Shown here in pieces: positions 34,239 through 45,488 of a stretch of 64,000 bases of DNA. Position 1 is the first letter of the stretch. Every line of letters starts with the position of its first letter. The DNA is from Cephalotus follicularis (Eukaryota; Streptophyta; Magnoliopsida; Oxalidales; Cephalotaceae): contig BDDD01001777.1 in the NCBI GenBank assembly GCA_001972305.1, forward strand, positions 112,204-176,203, in the 5' to 3' direction. The notes under the pieces are model-generated. The model made no database searches. It saw only the letters and a list, made by a program, of their open reading frames with translations, and was not told the origin of the DNA. The position numbers were made by a program, and so were the translations under genes.

Positions 34239-34728
34239 TGATACGGGTAAAATTTAGCCCATAGACCATGCCACGTGTCGTCGGAAAAAAGAGACAGATG
34301 TCCTCCAGAGCCAAAGACACGTAGTCAGTCGTTACCAGACCAAAAGAATCACGCGTAATAGCGTATGAGCGCCAAATCCGGTGGAGAATCAGGGATATGC
34401 CCGAGATCCTCGACGTTTCCTTAGGGAAACAACGATCAGTTCCGAATTTCATGCTTAGCAGTTACATTCCAGTAATATAAATATCAGATTCAACCACATA
34501 ATTCAGGTCCGCTATTTTTACACACTAAAGCACCTTATATTCCTCTGCATTGACTAACTTAAGCATCGAAGTGTCCTTGGGAGAACACCCTCCTGGACAT
34601 TCAACGTGTTTACTCTATTTGTGCTGGGGGATACAACCAAACATCTATTCTCGGAGCAATCAAGTATTTCTCTCAACAAATCAAAATCCTCCACGTAGGA
34701 TACTGTTGAGTAGAGGTTTTTTGCATCA
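34239..34728 (+). repeat. Left LTR of Tat-like gypsy element
   Basis: 490 bases, TG...CA, with the conserved block AAGCATCGAAGTGTCCTTGG (34561-34580). A truncated relative is at 47740-48108. Confidence 0.8.
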
Positions 34729-35314
34729 ACAGTTGGCGCCATCTGTGGGAAGCACTTCAAGAAGCCATTCAGACAATCAATCATGCATCCGAGAAAGAAT
34801 AACAACAACAACAACTCTGCAATTGATGGTAGTTAGGCTGCTACCGGAAACAACCCACCTGCCATCGGCTAGGTCGTTGTCATTGCCGAGCAAGCTCCCA
34901 TTACTGGGGAGCAAATCAGCCAGCAGCTCCAGGAAGTGGGGCGCCTCACCAACCTGTTGGCAACCAATCTAGCCAACCAGGAACAGGTCGGACCTGCCCG
35001 ACCATCCAAGGATGATCGGGTGCGAGCAGGCCTGCCGAGGAGGTTCAACGCCCTCGAGGGCCAAGGCGAAATCCCCAGAGGAGGGGCATGCCCCTTCCAA
35101 GGTGGTCAGGGGTTGATACACTCATGAGGAGAAGATCTGAGATTAATACATCTCAGAGGGCAGAGTCTTCGACTGCCCGTGATCATGGTAACCATCCTTG
35201 GCTGAGAATCCCGAGCATGAACCAATGGAGGCGGATCGCCCAAGAGATACTGAGGAGAACCGACCACGCTCCCATGCTTCGCACATGACTGAAACAGTGC
35301 GGGGAGTAGGACAT

Positions 35315-35721
35315 TGTAACGACCCGAGCCTTAACCACATGAGAAATTGTCCGCTTTTGTCCCACGCAGAACATACAATGCCCATACATCTGCGTTTCCA
35401 CGTGGGCCATCACGGTTTTGTCCTAATTGATGGATTGGTCAGACTTCCTAGGAGGTCACCCATCCTGGTTTTGCCCTGAGCATAGCACGCTTAACCTTGG
35501 AGTTTCCACTAACTCCTCAGCCAATCAATCAAAGGCACCTCATGTAATTAGGTTCAAGGATCATTTCTTATATAGCACAGCCATACTTTTCCCTTTTTCG
35601 ATGGATCTGGTTCATTCCTATCATAAAGGGTGGCTCCATCTCGTGGATAGACCTTTCCTCTTGGTGGATTCATCTCATGGATAATGCTTTCCTCTTTGCC
35701 CACTCTTAGTGGGGTGTCACA
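35315..35721 (+). mobile_element. Cassandra-like LTR (TRIM), fossil
   Basis: 407 bases starting TGTAACGACCCGAGCC and ending GTGGGGTGTCACA, so the ends are inverted (TGTAAC... / TGTGACACCCC). Inside, on the minus strand, is a segment related to 5S rRNA (35442-35508). Cassandra elements are known plant TRIMs whose LTRs carry 5S rRNA sequence with Pol III promoter boxes. No second LTR or primer site is seen, so it is probably a solo LTR inserted into gypsy gag sequence. Target duplication is not clear. Confidence 0.7.
35442..35508 (-). repeat. 5S rRNA-derived segment within LTR
   Basis: Read on the plus strand, GACTTCCTAGGAGGTCACCC followed by ATCCTGG and later AGCACGCTTAACC plus GGAGTT matches the reverse complement of the plant 5S rRNA internal control region in order and spacing. 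About three quarters of the positions agree by eye. It lacks the 5' third of a 5S gene, so it is not a functional 5S gene. Confidence 0.75.
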
Positions 35722-36052
35722 AATGATCCATTCAGCCACATTGGCCGGGTAGTCGCATGTTTCTAGCAAGACTAAGAACATTGAATATGTGGAGCAAGCA
35801 ATGAATAGAAGACTTGGTGAGATGGAGAGAAGGCTCCGAGGAGCCGAGCAGACAAAAGGGTACCTGTCCGAGGTACGTAACATCAGTGCTACTCCCTTCA
35901 CATCTGAGATCATGAAGGAACGTATCCTTATGGGATTCCGGTTCCCGAGTCTCAAGGAGTACGATGGGTCCACAGACCCCATCCAGCACGTGCGTTACTA
36001 CATCCAGGTCATGTTAGTGCATCAGGCCTCGGGCGCGATCCTTTGTCAAGGA

Positions 36053-37846
36053 TGTTGGAACCTTATGACGATTTAGGCAATAAAATATCTATATGCATAA
36101 AACCCTAAAATATATATTGTGTTATCATCTCATGAATATCAAGCCATATGGTTCGTTTCCAGGATCTTTTGAGCATACATATATAGTTAGATATAAATCA
36201 ATCGGGAGGAGCAGGCGGAATTACTCACATGAATGGAACGGCTCATTCCTTCTTCCTATGTGTCTTCTTGCTTCCAAAAGCACAGCTACTTATTGAACGT
36301 ATGAAACGGTTCTGGCTTCCAAGTATAGAAAGTCTCCAAGGTATCCACACCAAGCTTCAATCTCCAACACGTAAAACTTCACAAGCTAACAACACTTGAT
36401 TGTATGAGAGAGAGAAAGAGAGAGGTGGCTAGGGTTTTGCAAAAATAGAGCAAAAACTCTTTTTGCGAATAGAGAGATGTGTTTATATATTAGCTGCTAG
36501 ACTAATCCCATTTAAAACACAATTTCCTAATTCAACCATCCCTCTTACTTAAAAGGAATCCCTTTCCTTTTAAATCTCTTTCTTTCTTAATATAATTAAT
36601 CTCATTAATTATAATTATATATTTAATTTCATTAAATGTATTTATATATATTTAATCTCATTAAATATAATTAAGAAATAACATCCCAATTATTTTTTCT
36701 CTCATCACGTGTTGGAAATATTAGTCCGTATTGTGTGTGATCCTATGAGTTTATTATTACACTGGCCGTAGGATTAATATTGTGACGCTCACAATTATCC
36801 AATTAAATATTTATTATCTCATAAAAAATATTCCCTTAAACATATCGAATTAAAACTCTTTTAATTCTTTTCTTCCAAGATTAATTTATCAATTTAATCT
36901 TGGGCATCCTACTAGTCGACATTGATATCTAGCAATGTATAACGACCCCCAAGTAATATGAATAATTTGCGAACCACTTTGTACAAATACATGCACGTAT
37001 AGTCCCCCCATTGACAATGCTCTAATTAAATCTAGGGTACAGATTATGTCAGATCCCAATAATTTAATCTCCAGCCTCGTGACTATCTTTCATTAGCATA
37101 AATAATATTAGAGGTGTTCCTCTAATATTCAACCAATGATATCACACTCTTGATATTTTGGTTAGCCTGGCCAGGCGCTTAATCGCAAACGAAAATCATC
37201 CTGAGCATAATCTTCTTTTACTAGACGCAATGGATTCATTATTGCCAATTCACATGCCTCCATACATAAGCGTACCATGTCCAACTAATGCATGTATACA
37301 CTTCATAGAATATGTATTTAAGCATCATCAAAACACAACACCCTATGCACAAGACATCTAGTGACGGCTCATGTCCAAGGACCACATGCACTGTTGTAAA
37401 ACTAGAATTATGTCTGACGTGTAAGTAAAACTCTATACAGATATTCTATCAACAGTCACCTTCAATGAACTCGTGAAACGAGCACCCACGTAGATGTCAT
37501 AGCATCATCCATGCGAGTGAGTGTGAGACAAGTCACCCTCTGCTTACCGATCTGACATACGTGCTGGTCTATCCGGATTGATCATGCCCTAAGTGTCAAT
37601 CCTATGACCAGAAAGATTCGAAATAAAGTATACCAATATTCCAATTCTCACATCATTATCTCATCATGAACTTGGTTCTCTAACTTTATTTCAGGACATT
37701 CATTTACAATTAATTAAGCATGTATTAATGAAACAAACTCATAGCCATTGATAAAACATAAACATCTTTATTGAATTTATAAATCGTTTACACAAGATAT
37801 AGTAAATACAAGCTCGACACTGGCTCGCAGCACTTCATCTCTAACA
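36053..37846 (-). repeat. Copia LTR, plus-strand left copy
   Basis: About 1.79 kb. It is roughly 0.5 kb longer than its partner at 43579-44850; from about 36.6 kb on the two align along their length. Confidence 0.85.
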
Positions 37847-38083
37847 ATCTTCCACTAAGTGCTAAAGCCAGTTGCCATAGTGTCTCACACCCATAGCATC
37901 AAGGTGTCTGTCAAAGACCACCTTTGGTAACGCCTTAGTAAGCGGGTCTGCAATATTGTCTTCACTTGGAACTCGTTCCACTTTTATATGTCCATGATCA
38001 GCGATCTCACGTATAAGGTGAAAGCGCCTGAGAATGTGTTTAGACTTTGAGTGCGATCTAGGCTCCTTGGATCGCGCTATCGC

Positions 38084-41000
38084 TCAATTGCTATCACAGT
38101 ATAAAGATATTGGATCTTCAATGTTAGGAACTACACCCAAATCTTCGATGAACTTCTTCATCCATACACCTTCCTTGGTAGCTTCCGATGCCGTAATGTA
38201 TTCAGCTTCAGTCACTGAATCCGCAGTGGTAGGCTGCTTGAAACTCTTCCAGCTCACTGCTCCACCATTCAAGGTGAACACAAACCTCGATGTTGATTTT
38301 GAATCATCCACATCTGTCTAAAAATTAGAGTCAGTATAACCCTCAATTTTCAAACATTTTCCTCCATACATCAAGAATAAATCCTTAGTCCTGTTAAGGT
38401 ACTTGAGGATATCTTTGATAGCCTTCCAGTGACTCTCACATGGATCTGACTGATATCTGCTTGTAACACTTACAGCATAGGCGATATCTGGTCTAGTGCA
38501 AAGCATAACATACATGACACTTCCAATTGCCGAAGCAAATGGAATGTGCATCATTCTCTGTTTTTCTTCAGTTGTCTTGGGAGACATATATTTAGAAAGT
38601 GAAATCCCATGACATAGAGGCAGGTAACCTCTCTTGGAATTTTCCATGCTAAACCGCTTAAACACTCTGTCAATGTACAAAGACTGGGATAACCTTATAA
38701 TCCTTTTTGATCTATCTCTATAGACCTTTATTCCCAAGATATAGGAAGCTTCTCCCAAGTCTTCCATGGATAAAACTGTAGATAACCAAGCCTTTACGTT
38801 CGACAACATGATCACATCATTTCCTATAAAGAGTATGTCGTCAACGTACAAGACCAGGAAAGTCATGGAGCTCCCACTAACCTTTTTATACACATATGGT
38901 TCATCTCGATTCTTAATGAAATCAAAATCTTTGATTGTCTCATCGAATCGGATGTTCCAACTTCTCGAAGCTTGCTTTAGTCCATAAATGGACTTCTGAA
39001 GCTTGCACACTTTTTGGTCCTCACCAGTGGATACGAAACCCTTAGGTTGAGTCATATAAATGTTTTCATAAATGTTTCCATTGAGAAAAATATTTTTCAC
39101 ATCCATTTGCCATATCTCATAGTCAAAATGTGCAGTTATAGCAAGTAAAATTCGAATGGATTTAAGCATGGCTGCGGGAGAGAAAGTTTTCTCATAATCA
39201 ATCCCTTCCCGTTGATTGTAACCCTTGGCTACGAGCCTAGCTTTGAAGGTCTTCACCTTTCCATCGTCTCCAAGCTTCCTTTTGAAAATCCATTTGCAAC
39301 CTAAGGGTTTAACCCCTTCAGGTGCATCCACTATATCCCAAACTTGATTGGAGTACATGGATTCCATTTCGGAATTCATGGCTTTGAGCCATTTCTCCGA
39401 GTTCGTATTGCATATGGCTTCTTTGTAGCTTACCGGATCATCATTCATGAAATTTACCTCTTGGGTACCTTCAATGAGAAAGCTACCATAGTATCTCTCA
39501 GGTTCCCTAGGTAATCGGGCAGTTCTACGCAGAGGTTGTGTATATGTGGTAGCTGACTTTTCAGGAACATCAATTTTAACAGGATTGGATAGGTCCTCAA
39601 CTTGTGGTTCTTTAGATCGTTCATCTAATTCTATCATACTCCCACTACTATCTTCCAACAGGAAATCCTTCTCAAGAAAAGTAGCATGCCTGACTACAAA
39701 AACTTTGTTGTCGGGTGGATAATAGAAGTAATATTCTCGAGTTTCTTTAGGATATCCCACAAATTTACATTTAATGAACCTTGATTCCAATTTATTTGCT
39801 GCTGCCTGCTTAACATATACAGGGCAGCCCCATATTCTTAGGTAACTAAGATTGGGTTTCTTCCCATTCCATATCTCATATGGGGTCTTGGGAGCATATT
39901 TCGTTGGAGTCTTGGTCAATAAGAGAACAACAGTCTCTAAAGCATAACCCCAAAAAGACAGTGGATGTCCAACATCACTCATCATGCTACGCACCATGTC
40001 AAGTAAGGTACGATTTCTCCTTTCGGACACACCATTATGCTGTGGTGTTCCTGGAGGGGTCCACTGCGAGATAATCTCATTATCTTTGAGATAAGTTAAA
40101 AACTCGGTGGAGAGATACTCACCACCTCGATCTGATCGAAGAGTCTTCAGACTTTTACCAATCTGTTTTTCTACTTCATATATGAATTCCTTGGACTTTT
40201 CAAAGGTTTCAGATTTGTTCCGCATAAGGTACAAATAACCAAAATGAGAATGATCATCCGTAAAGGTTATGAAGTAGGAATATCCACCTCCGGCATCAAC
40301 TGTCATTGGTCCATATACATCAGTATGTACTAGACCTAGCAGTTCTGGGGTCCTTTCCACTTTCTCTATGAAGGAAGATTTGATCATTTTACCTTTAAGA
40401 CAGGGTTCACAAGTTGAAAACGGTTGATATGTTGAAAAATCAAAGTATCCATCCGAGATCAACCTGCGAACTCTTTTCTCACTTATATGACCAAGTCTGC
40501 AATGCCATAGGTAGGATTGATTAACTTTATCTCTCTTTCTTTTATTGTCTTTTTGCATATTGAAAACAGTCTTATATTTACTCAATATATATAATCCATC
40601 ATGAAGGAAACATTTTGCATAAATCATATTATTAAATAAAATGGAACAACATTTGTCTTTGAAATAATATGAAAACCTTCAGCATCTAATGGTAGAATAG
40701 AAATAATATTTCGCAAAATGTGAGGCGAATAAACACAAGGTTTGAGTTCTAAACTCTAGCCCGAAGGCAACAAAATATAAACTGATCCTATAGCTATGGC
40801 TTCAACGACAGATCCATCCGCAAGCCGTAGATTTCCTTCATCCTTCTCAAGGTTTCTTCTGTCCGTGATGGCCTGTAAATTAGAACATATGTGAGTACCA
40901 CATCCGCTGTCTAAAATCCAGGAAGATGAATCAGAAATATTCACATTCACCTCTATATAAGACAAATAAGGCATACCTTTCCCAATTGATCGAAGGAATG

Positions 41001-41925
41001 TCACACAATTCCTCTTCCAATGTCCTGGCTTCCCACAGTGGAAGCACAGTCCCTTAGCAGGAGCTTCTGAGGCAGACTCCTCAGCAAGTGCAACTCTTGC
41101 GACAGTGTCCAGCGCAGCAACAGCTTGCTGGTTTGTCTGATTATGTGGTCTGGCTTTCGTTGGTTTGAAGGATGCCGGTCGTGGTGGTATCGTCCCATTT
41201 TTAGTCTTCCCCTTATCAAGGTTGGACTTGCCCTTCCTCTTGGGCCTACGGGACTGCCCTACCATTTTGACTGGCGCCTTGCCCCTATTCATGTTCACTT
41301 CAGCTTCCCTCAGCATGTTTAGAAGGCCAGCCATAGTAGCTGATATCCTATTCATGTTAAAATTGGTGATGAAACCAGAGAAGGAAGGTGGAAGCGAATG
41401 AAAAATCAGATTTGTGCTTAATTCAGCATTCTGAATGATGCCAAGAGCAGCAAGACGTTCAATCACATTGATCATCTTAAGTACATGATCACTAATATAT
41501 GATCCTTCAGCCATTTTAGTGCCATACAGCTCAGTAGTGAGCTGCAACCGAGCATTCCTACTAGTCTCTCCCTATAGCTCGCAAAGATGCAGGAGAATTT
41601 CCTTAGAGTCTCGCATCGATTCATGCTGTACTTATAGGGCATTGCTCATCGATGCCATTAAGTAGCTTTTGACTTTATTTTCATCAGCCACCCATTTCTT
41701 GTAAATGGCATGATCTTCAGTTTAGGCATCTTCAGTATGCAGTGCTGGCATAGGGGCCTCTAGGACATAGTCTATGTCCTCAGAATTCAGAACTTTTCTC
41801 ACATTCTGTAGCCAGTCCACATAATTTGGACATGTCAACTGATTCTTCTCAAGAATTACAGTGAGGGGATTTGTCATTGCTATTTTTGCAGATATAAAAT
41901 AAAGACAATATTCAGATAAATTCAA
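38084..41925 (-). pseudogene. Copia gag-pol remains
   Basis: In element order: gag start (41925-41722), gag with CFHCGKPGHWKRNC knuckle and DSGCGTH protease signature (41547-40756), a long integrase-reverse transcriptase part (40627-38318; WHCRLGH, HTDVYGPM, WTPPGTPQHNGVSERRNRT, YVDDILF) and RNase H (38311-38084). It is the Ty1/copia order gag-PR-INT-RT-RH. It is broken; no intact polyprotein is present. Confidence 0.9.
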
Positions 41926-42104
41926 TTTAAATGTTTATAACCATAAAGATTCGGTCTTTAATCTTTTATGTGTTTTTCCACTCAGGCTCCCACTGTTTTA
42001 CGCGAATCCCATAACCCTCAAATATTATGGGAGACGAGAAACAACAATCCAAGTCTCATGGATCTCATTTCTGGGTGGGGATCAGTGTCCTACAACATAT
42101 TCAG

Positions 42105-42410
42105 TATAACCTTGACGGGGGTCAAAACGCTATACTGAATCTTGTAGTTATGCAAATTCTTGCCAACCATACAATAGCATGATTTCCGATCATCGCTTTT
42201 GCCTCTAGTCTACACATGACCTTGACGGGGGCCAAAATGCCATTTGTATTCTAGTCAAGTTTAACCTACCATCCAACACACAATGAATGTGAATCTTGAT
42301 GGGGGGCCAAAACATTCACTTTCACAATTCATCTGTATGTACATCTCATGTTCAACTCATATAGATGTCCCTAGAAAAGGCAAGTCTTGACGGGGGCCAA
42401 AACACTTACA
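42105..42410 (-). repeat. Four copies of CTTGACGGGGGCCAAAA in copia leader
   Basis: On the plus strand CTTGACGGGGGTCAAAACG (42112), CTTGACGGGGGCCAAAATG (42222), CTTGATGGGGGGCCAAAAC (42294) and CTTGACGGGGGCCAAAACAC (42387) recur at roughly 70-110 base intervals between the primer site and gag of the copia element. Function unknown. Confidence 0.8.
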
Positions 42411-43189
42411 ATTTCCAAAAGCATCTATATACGTTGTAATGGCAGAATGTAACGACCTAACACTCTCTTGTGCCCGTTTCGCTTTAACTTGATATCATGG
42501 TATGATTGAGGATTAATAATCAAATTATTATTATTTTAGCCAAGCCTTTATTAATCTCATTATAGGTACATAGCATAATATGGAGAGGTCGTTGGAACCT
42601 CTAAGGGGGAGGCCGTTGGAACCTCAAGAACAGAATTTAGACATGCATCACATACATACTATTAACTAATGGCAGGTTATGGACTTTTACTACTATAACT
42701 TGTTTGGCTCTCAAACAAGCTGCTGGTCTCATTCCTAGGTATCTTATTACAATCATACATTCGCTCCCATACATGCATGGGTCTTATAATATCTTCATCG
42801 TCTCATCCTTGCTTCCGCTGCGACTCTCGCTTCTCAAATACATAAACCAACTATAAACTAAAGAAACCTTAAAATAAATCAAGGGGAGTTATAAGGAGGT
42901 GAAGAAGAATTACAGATACAAATTAAGAGAGAGAAGAGAGACATGCAAGCCTCAAAAGTTATTACAACCCGAAAATATGAAAAATAAAAACCATACATTC
43001 AACACCTGAATAAAATAAGACAAACTAGGTCAAGTCCATAGCCATACCATAATGCATATTCAATATCATTGAATAAATAAGTAAACTTGATAGATATGTT
43101 TCTAGAAATATAGACAATTGATTGGGCCATTAGAAAAACTCTTTTTCCGTTCAATCACGCCAGAGCATCGACTCTTCAATAGAAAGTGT

Positions 43190-43446
43190 CAACGTCCATG
43201 CGTCAAGCGTCGATGCTTAGCGCTGTTCTTTCGTGCTTTGCTACAAAAGCGCCGAAAACATTAGCGCTCAACAACGTAAGCGTCGACGCTTCCGCAAGCG
43301 TCGACGCTTTCGTCGAACGAAGACGCAGTTTTAATGCCATAAGCGTCGACGCTTTTCTCAAAAGCGTCAGCATTTTAGCGCCTGCGATTCCTACAGTGGT
43401 ATCGCGCGTAGACGTCGACGCTTTTCTCAAAAGCGTCGACACTTTC
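43190..43446. repeat. GCGTCGACGC palindrome cluster in copia leader
   Basis: At least five GTCGAC-centred palindromes (near 43281, 43299, 43344, 43412, 43435), mostly of the form AAGCGTCGACGCTT, plus degenerate ones, within 260 bases just inside the primer site. A similar cluster sits in the other copia leader at 48.41-48.66 kb. Confidence 0.8.
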
Positions 43447-43578
43447 CCAACTACAGGGAATCACAAATTTGCATTCCATGCTTCTGTCTCACGGATTAAA
43501 CCCAAACAATTCAAGCATATCATCAACAAATATGTTTCTAACTATATATATGCATCAAATCCGTCTCTGATACCAATT

Positions 43579-44850
43579 TGTTGGAACCTTATGGCGATTT
43601 AATCTTTCTTAATATAATTAATCTCATTAAATATATTTATATATATTTATATATTTAATCTCATTAAATATAATTATGAAATAACATTTCAATTATTTTT
43701 TCTCTTATCACGTGTTGGAAATATTAGCCCGTATTGTGTGTGATCCTATGGGTTCACTATTACACTGGCCGTAGGATTAATATTGTGATGCTCACAATTA
43801 TCCAATTAAATATTTATTATCTCATAAAAAATATTCTCTTGAACATATCGAATTAAAACTCTTTTAATTCTTTTCTTCCAAGATTAATTTATCAATTTAA
43901 TCTCGGGCATCCTACTGGTCGACATCGACATCTAGCAATACATAACGACCCCCAGGTAATATGAATAATTTGTGAACCACTTTTTATAGGAACATACACG
44001 TATAGTCCCTCCATTGACAATGCTCTAATTAAATCTAGGGTACGGATTATGTCAGACCCCAATAATTTAATCTTTACCCTAGTGACTATCTTTCATTAGC
44101 ATAAATAATGTTAGAGGTGCCCCTCTAATATTCAACCAATGATATCACACTCTTGATATCGTGGCTAGCCTGGCCAGACGCTTAATCGCTAACGAAAATC
44201 ATCCTGAGCATAATCTTCTTTTACTAGAAGCAATGGATTCATTGTTGCCAGTTCACATGCCTCCATACATAAGCATACCATGTCCAACTAATGCCTATAT
44301 ACACTTCATAGAATATGTATTTAAGCATCATCAAAACACAGCACCCTATGCACAAGACATCTAGTGACGGCTCATGTCCAAGGACCACATGCACTGCTGT
44401 AAAACTAGAATTCTGTATGACATGTAAGTAAAACTCCATACATATATTCTATCAACAGTCACCTTCAGTGAAATCGTGAAACGAGCACCCACGTAGATGT
44501 CATAGCATCATCCATGCGAGTGAGTGTGAGATCAGTCACCCTCTGCTTACCAATCTGATAGTACGTGCTGGTCTATCCGGATTGATCATGCCCTGAGTGC
44601 CAATCCTATGACCAGGAAGATTCGAAATAAAGTATACCGATATTCCAATTCTCACATCATGATCTTATCATGAACTTGATTCTCTAACTTTATTCCAGGA
44701 CATTCATTTACAATTAATTAAGCATGTATTAATGAAACGAACTCATAGCCTGTGATAAAACATGAACATCTTTATTGAATTTATAAATCGTTTGCACAAG
44801 ATATAGTAAATACAAACTCGACACTGGCTCCTAGCACTTCATCTCTAACA
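43579..44850 (-). repeat. Copia LTR, plus-strand right copy
   Basis: About 1.27 kb with the same ends as the left copy. The primer-binding site lies directly inside at 43565-43578. Confidence 0.85.
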
Positions 44851-45488
44851 GAGGATTCTCGACAACACTGACTGGAGCTGCCCAATCGTGGTATTCTACC
44901 CTGGTAGAGGGATCGATGGCGAATTTAGAGCAGTTTACGGAACTGTTCGTTGTCAAGTTCCTCAATAGCACCACACAGAGGAGGAACTCAACTCATTTGA
45001 TCAATGTGGTGCAGGGGAAAGATGAGTCATTGAGAGATTACCTCTCCAGGTTCAATAAGGAGTCTCTAACAGTGAAAGCCTTGGAGTCATCCTTCGCTCT
45101 GGTAGCCCTCAACAGTGGACTGAAGGACAACTCCCCCTTCACCTTCTCTCTGATGAAGAAGCCCGTGGTGGATATGACAGACCTGTTGAAGAGAGCAAAA
45201 AAATATGTCAATGCCAAGGAGGCGATGGCAGTCAGGAAACAAAAAATATCCTGGTCAGGCCATCGGGTGGAGAAAAGGAAGCATTCAAGAAATATGTCAA
45301 TGTCGGTACCATCGTGACCACAGACATGACACCAAGGAGTGCAGGCACCTTATGAATCAGATTGAAGACCTGATTCGCAAAGGGTACCTACGCAAGTATG
45401 TGGATAGGAATGCTCATCACGAAAGGAGGGAGCGCAAAGAAGAGGCTCCTCAGCAACCAGAGGAGCAGGAGCAATAACAACAGCAAAG

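Larger units (their letters stand above)
36053..44850 (-). mobile_element. Ty1/copia retrotransposon with both LTRs, fossil
   Basis: LTRs lie at 43579-44850 (5' in element sense) and 36053-37846 (3'). Both have ends TGTTGGAACC...CTCTAACA as read on the plus strand. Flanks AAGGA and GAGGA look like a 5-base target duplication with one difference. The primer site next to the right LTR is TTGGTATCAGAGAC on the minus strand, complementary to initiator tRNA-Met. Parts in element order: leader with motif repeats (41.9-43.58 kb), gag and CCHC knuckle (41925-40940), protease motif (near 40915), integrase (about 40.5-39.7 kb, with HHCC and DDE region), reverse transcriptase (about 39.4-38.5 kb, YVDDILF) and RNase H (38311-38084). 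It is broken in a handful of places. The LTRs differ by about 5% in a stretch compared by eye, so it is of moderate age. It is inserted in gypsy gag sequence. Confidence 0.9.
34239..45488 (+). mobile_element. Tat-like Ty3/gypsy element, 5' part only, nested insertions, fossil
   Basis: The left LTR is 34239-34728 (TGATACGGG to TTTTTTGCATCA). It is followed by a primer-site-like TTGGCGCCATCTGTGGGAA (34733 on) and gag-type coding at 34776-35310, 35740-36052 and 44851-45476. The gag parts show the capsid-like YDGSTDPIQHVRYYIQVM near 35950, a run with YSTLVEGSMANLEQFTELF around 44.9 kb, and the C-terminal CRYHRDHRHDTKEC knuckle region near 45310. It is interrupted by a Cassandra-like LTR (35315-35721) and a copia element (36053-44850). 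It stops at 45488, where a Tekay-like LTR fragment begins; pol and the right LTR are missing. It is broken with several breaks. Confidence 0.8.

Noticed and set aside
35442-35508. Functional 5S rRNA gene
   Set aside because: Only part of 5S is present, diverged, and lies within an LTR.
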